Source: Streptomyces sp. (lineage in GTDB: Bacteria > Actinomycetota > Actinomycetes > Streptomycetales > Streptomycetaceae). Taken from it: 5,802 nt of DNA. The notes below the pieces were generated by a model. That model searched no databases. It had not been told where the DNA came from and saw only the letters and a list, made by a program, of their open reading frames with translations. Location of the stretch: positions 1 to 5,802 of the forward strand of contig DOWQ01000094.1 in assembly GCA_003519485.1 (NCBI GenBank), written 5' to 3'. Below, piece by piece: positions 4,904-5,802 of the stretch (its first letter is position 1; each line of letters opens with the position of its first letter). Position numbers and translations under genes: made by a program.

Positions 4904-5755
4904 TTGAAGAAGCTTCCGAAGCCGTTCCGGCGAACAGTGGCCGTCGGTGTGGTCGCGCTCGCCGCGTTCAGCCTCCAGTCCGGATCCGCCGCCGCCGCGC
5001 CCACCGACGGGGACACCCTGACCCGGGCCGAGACGCAGACCCAGCCGCAGACCCGGTCGGAGGACGGCCGGCCCGGCGCCACCATCGTCGGCGGAACGCC
5101 CGCCGCCCAGGGGGAGTTCCCATTCATGGTCAGGCTGTCGATGGGCTGCGGCGGCGCCCTCTACACCCAGGACATCGTGCTCACCGCCGCGCACTGCGTG
5201 GGCGGCTCCGGACCGGACACCTCCATCACCGCCACCGGAGGCGTCGCGGACCTGCAGGACCCGGCGGCCGTGAAGGTACGGTCCACCGAAATCCTGCAGG
5301 CTCCCGGCTACAACGGCACCGGCAAGGACTGGGCCCTGATCAAGCTGGCCGCCCCCATCGACCAGCCGACCCTGCCGATCGCCGGGTCCGACGCGTACGA
5401 CAGCGGCGACTTCACCATCGCTGGCTGGGGCGCCGACCGGGAGGGCGGCAGCCAGCAGCGCCATCTGCTCAAGGCGACCGTGCCGTTCGTGGACGACGCG
5501 ACGTGCGGGTCCGCGTACTCCGGCCTGGTCGCCGACGAGGAACTGTGCGCCGGATTCATGGACGAGGGCGGCATCGACAGCTGCCAGGGCGACTCCGGCG
5601 GCCCGATGTTCCGCAAGGACGACGCCGGTGAGTGGATACAGGTCGGCATAGTCAGCTGGGGCGACGGCTGCGCACGGCCGGGTGCCCCGGGCGTCTACAC
5701 CGAGGTGAGCCACTTCGCGGCCGACATAGAGGCCGCGGCCGGCCGGCTCGGCTGA
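4904..5755 (+). CDS. sprT: Secreted trypsin-like serine protease (S1 family, Streptomyces griseus trypsin type)
   Basis: An extracellular endopeptidase expected to cut after Arg and Lys, very similar to S. griseus trypsin (SGT, product of sprT; unrelated to E. coli SprT). The 283-aa precursor begins with a TTG. The signal peptide covers residues 1 to about 32: KKLPKPFRR, a hydrophobic stretch (TVAVGVVALAAFSL), then SAAAA/P. Export is probably by Sec, although the RR pair leaves a weak Tat possibility. The propeptide is about 33-60 and the mature enzyme starts at I61 (IVGGTPAAQGEFPFMVRLS). The catalytic triad is H97 (TAAHC), D142 (KDWALIKL) and S231 (GDSGGP). D225, six residues before the serine, is the primary specificity aspartate. 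Six cysteines (82/98, 201/215, 227/256) fit the three SGT disulfides. The propeptide is about 28 aa against 4 (APNP) in SGT. It is monocistronic, with its own promoter and a likely AdpA site. Streptomyces trypsins are linked to late growth and mycelial protein turnover; that role is inferred here. Confidence 0.96.
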   Translation: MKKLPKPFRRTVAVGVVALAAFSLQSGSAAAAPTDGDTLTRAETQTQPQTRSEDGRPGATIVGGTPAAQGEFPFMVRLSMGCGGALYTQDIVLTAAHCVGGSGPDTSITATGGVADLQDPAAVKVRSTEILQAPGYNGTGKDWALIKLAAPIDQPTLPIAGSDAYDSGDFTIAGWGADREGGSQQRHLLKATVPFVDDATCGSAYSGLVADEELCAGFMDEGGIDSCQGDSGGPMFRKDDAGEWIQVGIVSWGDGCARPGAPGVYTEVSHFAADIEAAAGRLG

Positions 5756-5760
5756 CCGCG

Positions 5761-5775
5761 CGGGCCGCGGGCCCG
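5761..5775 (+). terminator. Short GC hairpin after the trypsin gene
   Basis: CGGGCC (5761-5766) and GGCCCG (5770-5775) form a 6-bp stem with a 3-nt loop, 5 bp after the trypsin stop codon. It is a candidate terminator or part of one. The tract is so GC-rich that alternatives are possible, and sequence beyond 5802 is not available. Confidence 0.4.
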
Positions 5776-5802
5776 GCACGGCGCAGCGCAGCACGGCGCA
5801 GC
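5776..5802. repeat. 15-bp tandem direct repeat at the window edge
   Basis: The unit GCACGGCGCAGCGCA (5776-5790) is followed directly by an identical copy of its first 12 bases (5791-5802), where the window ends. At least 1.8 units are present. Whether this is a longer array cannot be seen. Confidence 0.6.

Noticed and set aside
4716..4907. 63-codon plus-strand frame whose TGA overlaps the trypsin TTG, possible upstream ORF
   Set aside because: Its ATG lies at the -35 hexamer, upstream of the predicted transcript start, with no ribosome binding site and a Pro/Arg/Thr-rich translation without motifs.
3741..5755. Idea that the HExxH protein activates the adjacent trypsin
   Set aside because: The HExxH protein has no export signal whereas the trypsin is secreted as a zymogen, so the two should not meet. 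Adjacency alone is weak evidence.
4643..5794. 383-codon minus-strand open frame opposite the trypsin gene
   Set aside because: It is antisense to an unmistakable trypsin and shows no domain; it is a shadow frame.

Overview
The window looks like chromosomal DNA from a high-GC actinomycete, very probably Streptomyces. The evidence is strong G/C preference at third codon positions, GTG and TTG starts, a secreted trypsin very close to Streptomyces griseus trypsin, and an actinobacterial-type gltBD pair. No mobile element, CRISPR array or RNA gene was seen.

Layout. (1) Positions 1-3036, + strand: the last third of gltB (large subunit of glutamate synthase; its 5' part lies outside the window) and complete gltD (small subunit), overlapping by 8 bp. 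Together they make the NADPH-dependent GOGAT that converts glutamine plus 2-oxoglutarate to two glutamates. (2) 3037-3179: a convergent intergenic region with two hairpins, one a perfect 15-bp stem that can terminate transcription from both sides. (3) 3180-3620, - strand: a two-CBS-domain protein closely resembling mycobacterial hypoxic response protein 1, with a possible DosR/OsdR-type box upstream. (4) 3741-4646, - strand: a predicted intracellular protein with an HExxH zinc-protease motif and a C-terminal four-cysteine zinc ribbon; I do not recognise its family. (5) 4656-4903: a divergent regulatory region with a near-consensus vegetative promoter (TTGTCA-17-GATAAT), a perfect 17-bp palindrome over its -10, an AdpA-like site near -51 and a 10-bp palindrome. 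(6) 4904-5755, + strand: a secreted trypsin (SprT/SGT family) with a TTG start and an unusually long propeptide. (7) 5756-5802: a short hairpin and the start of a 15-bp tandem repeat cut by the window edge.

The gene groups are probably functionally separate: housekeeping nitrogen assimilation, a stress/hypoxia-type protein, an uncharacterised metalloprotease-like protein and a developmentally regulated extracellular protease. I see no convincing multi-gene novel system. The most distinctive points are the control region of the trypsin gene, its extended propeptide, the Hrp1-like protein with its candidate box, and the HExxH/zinc-ribbon protein.
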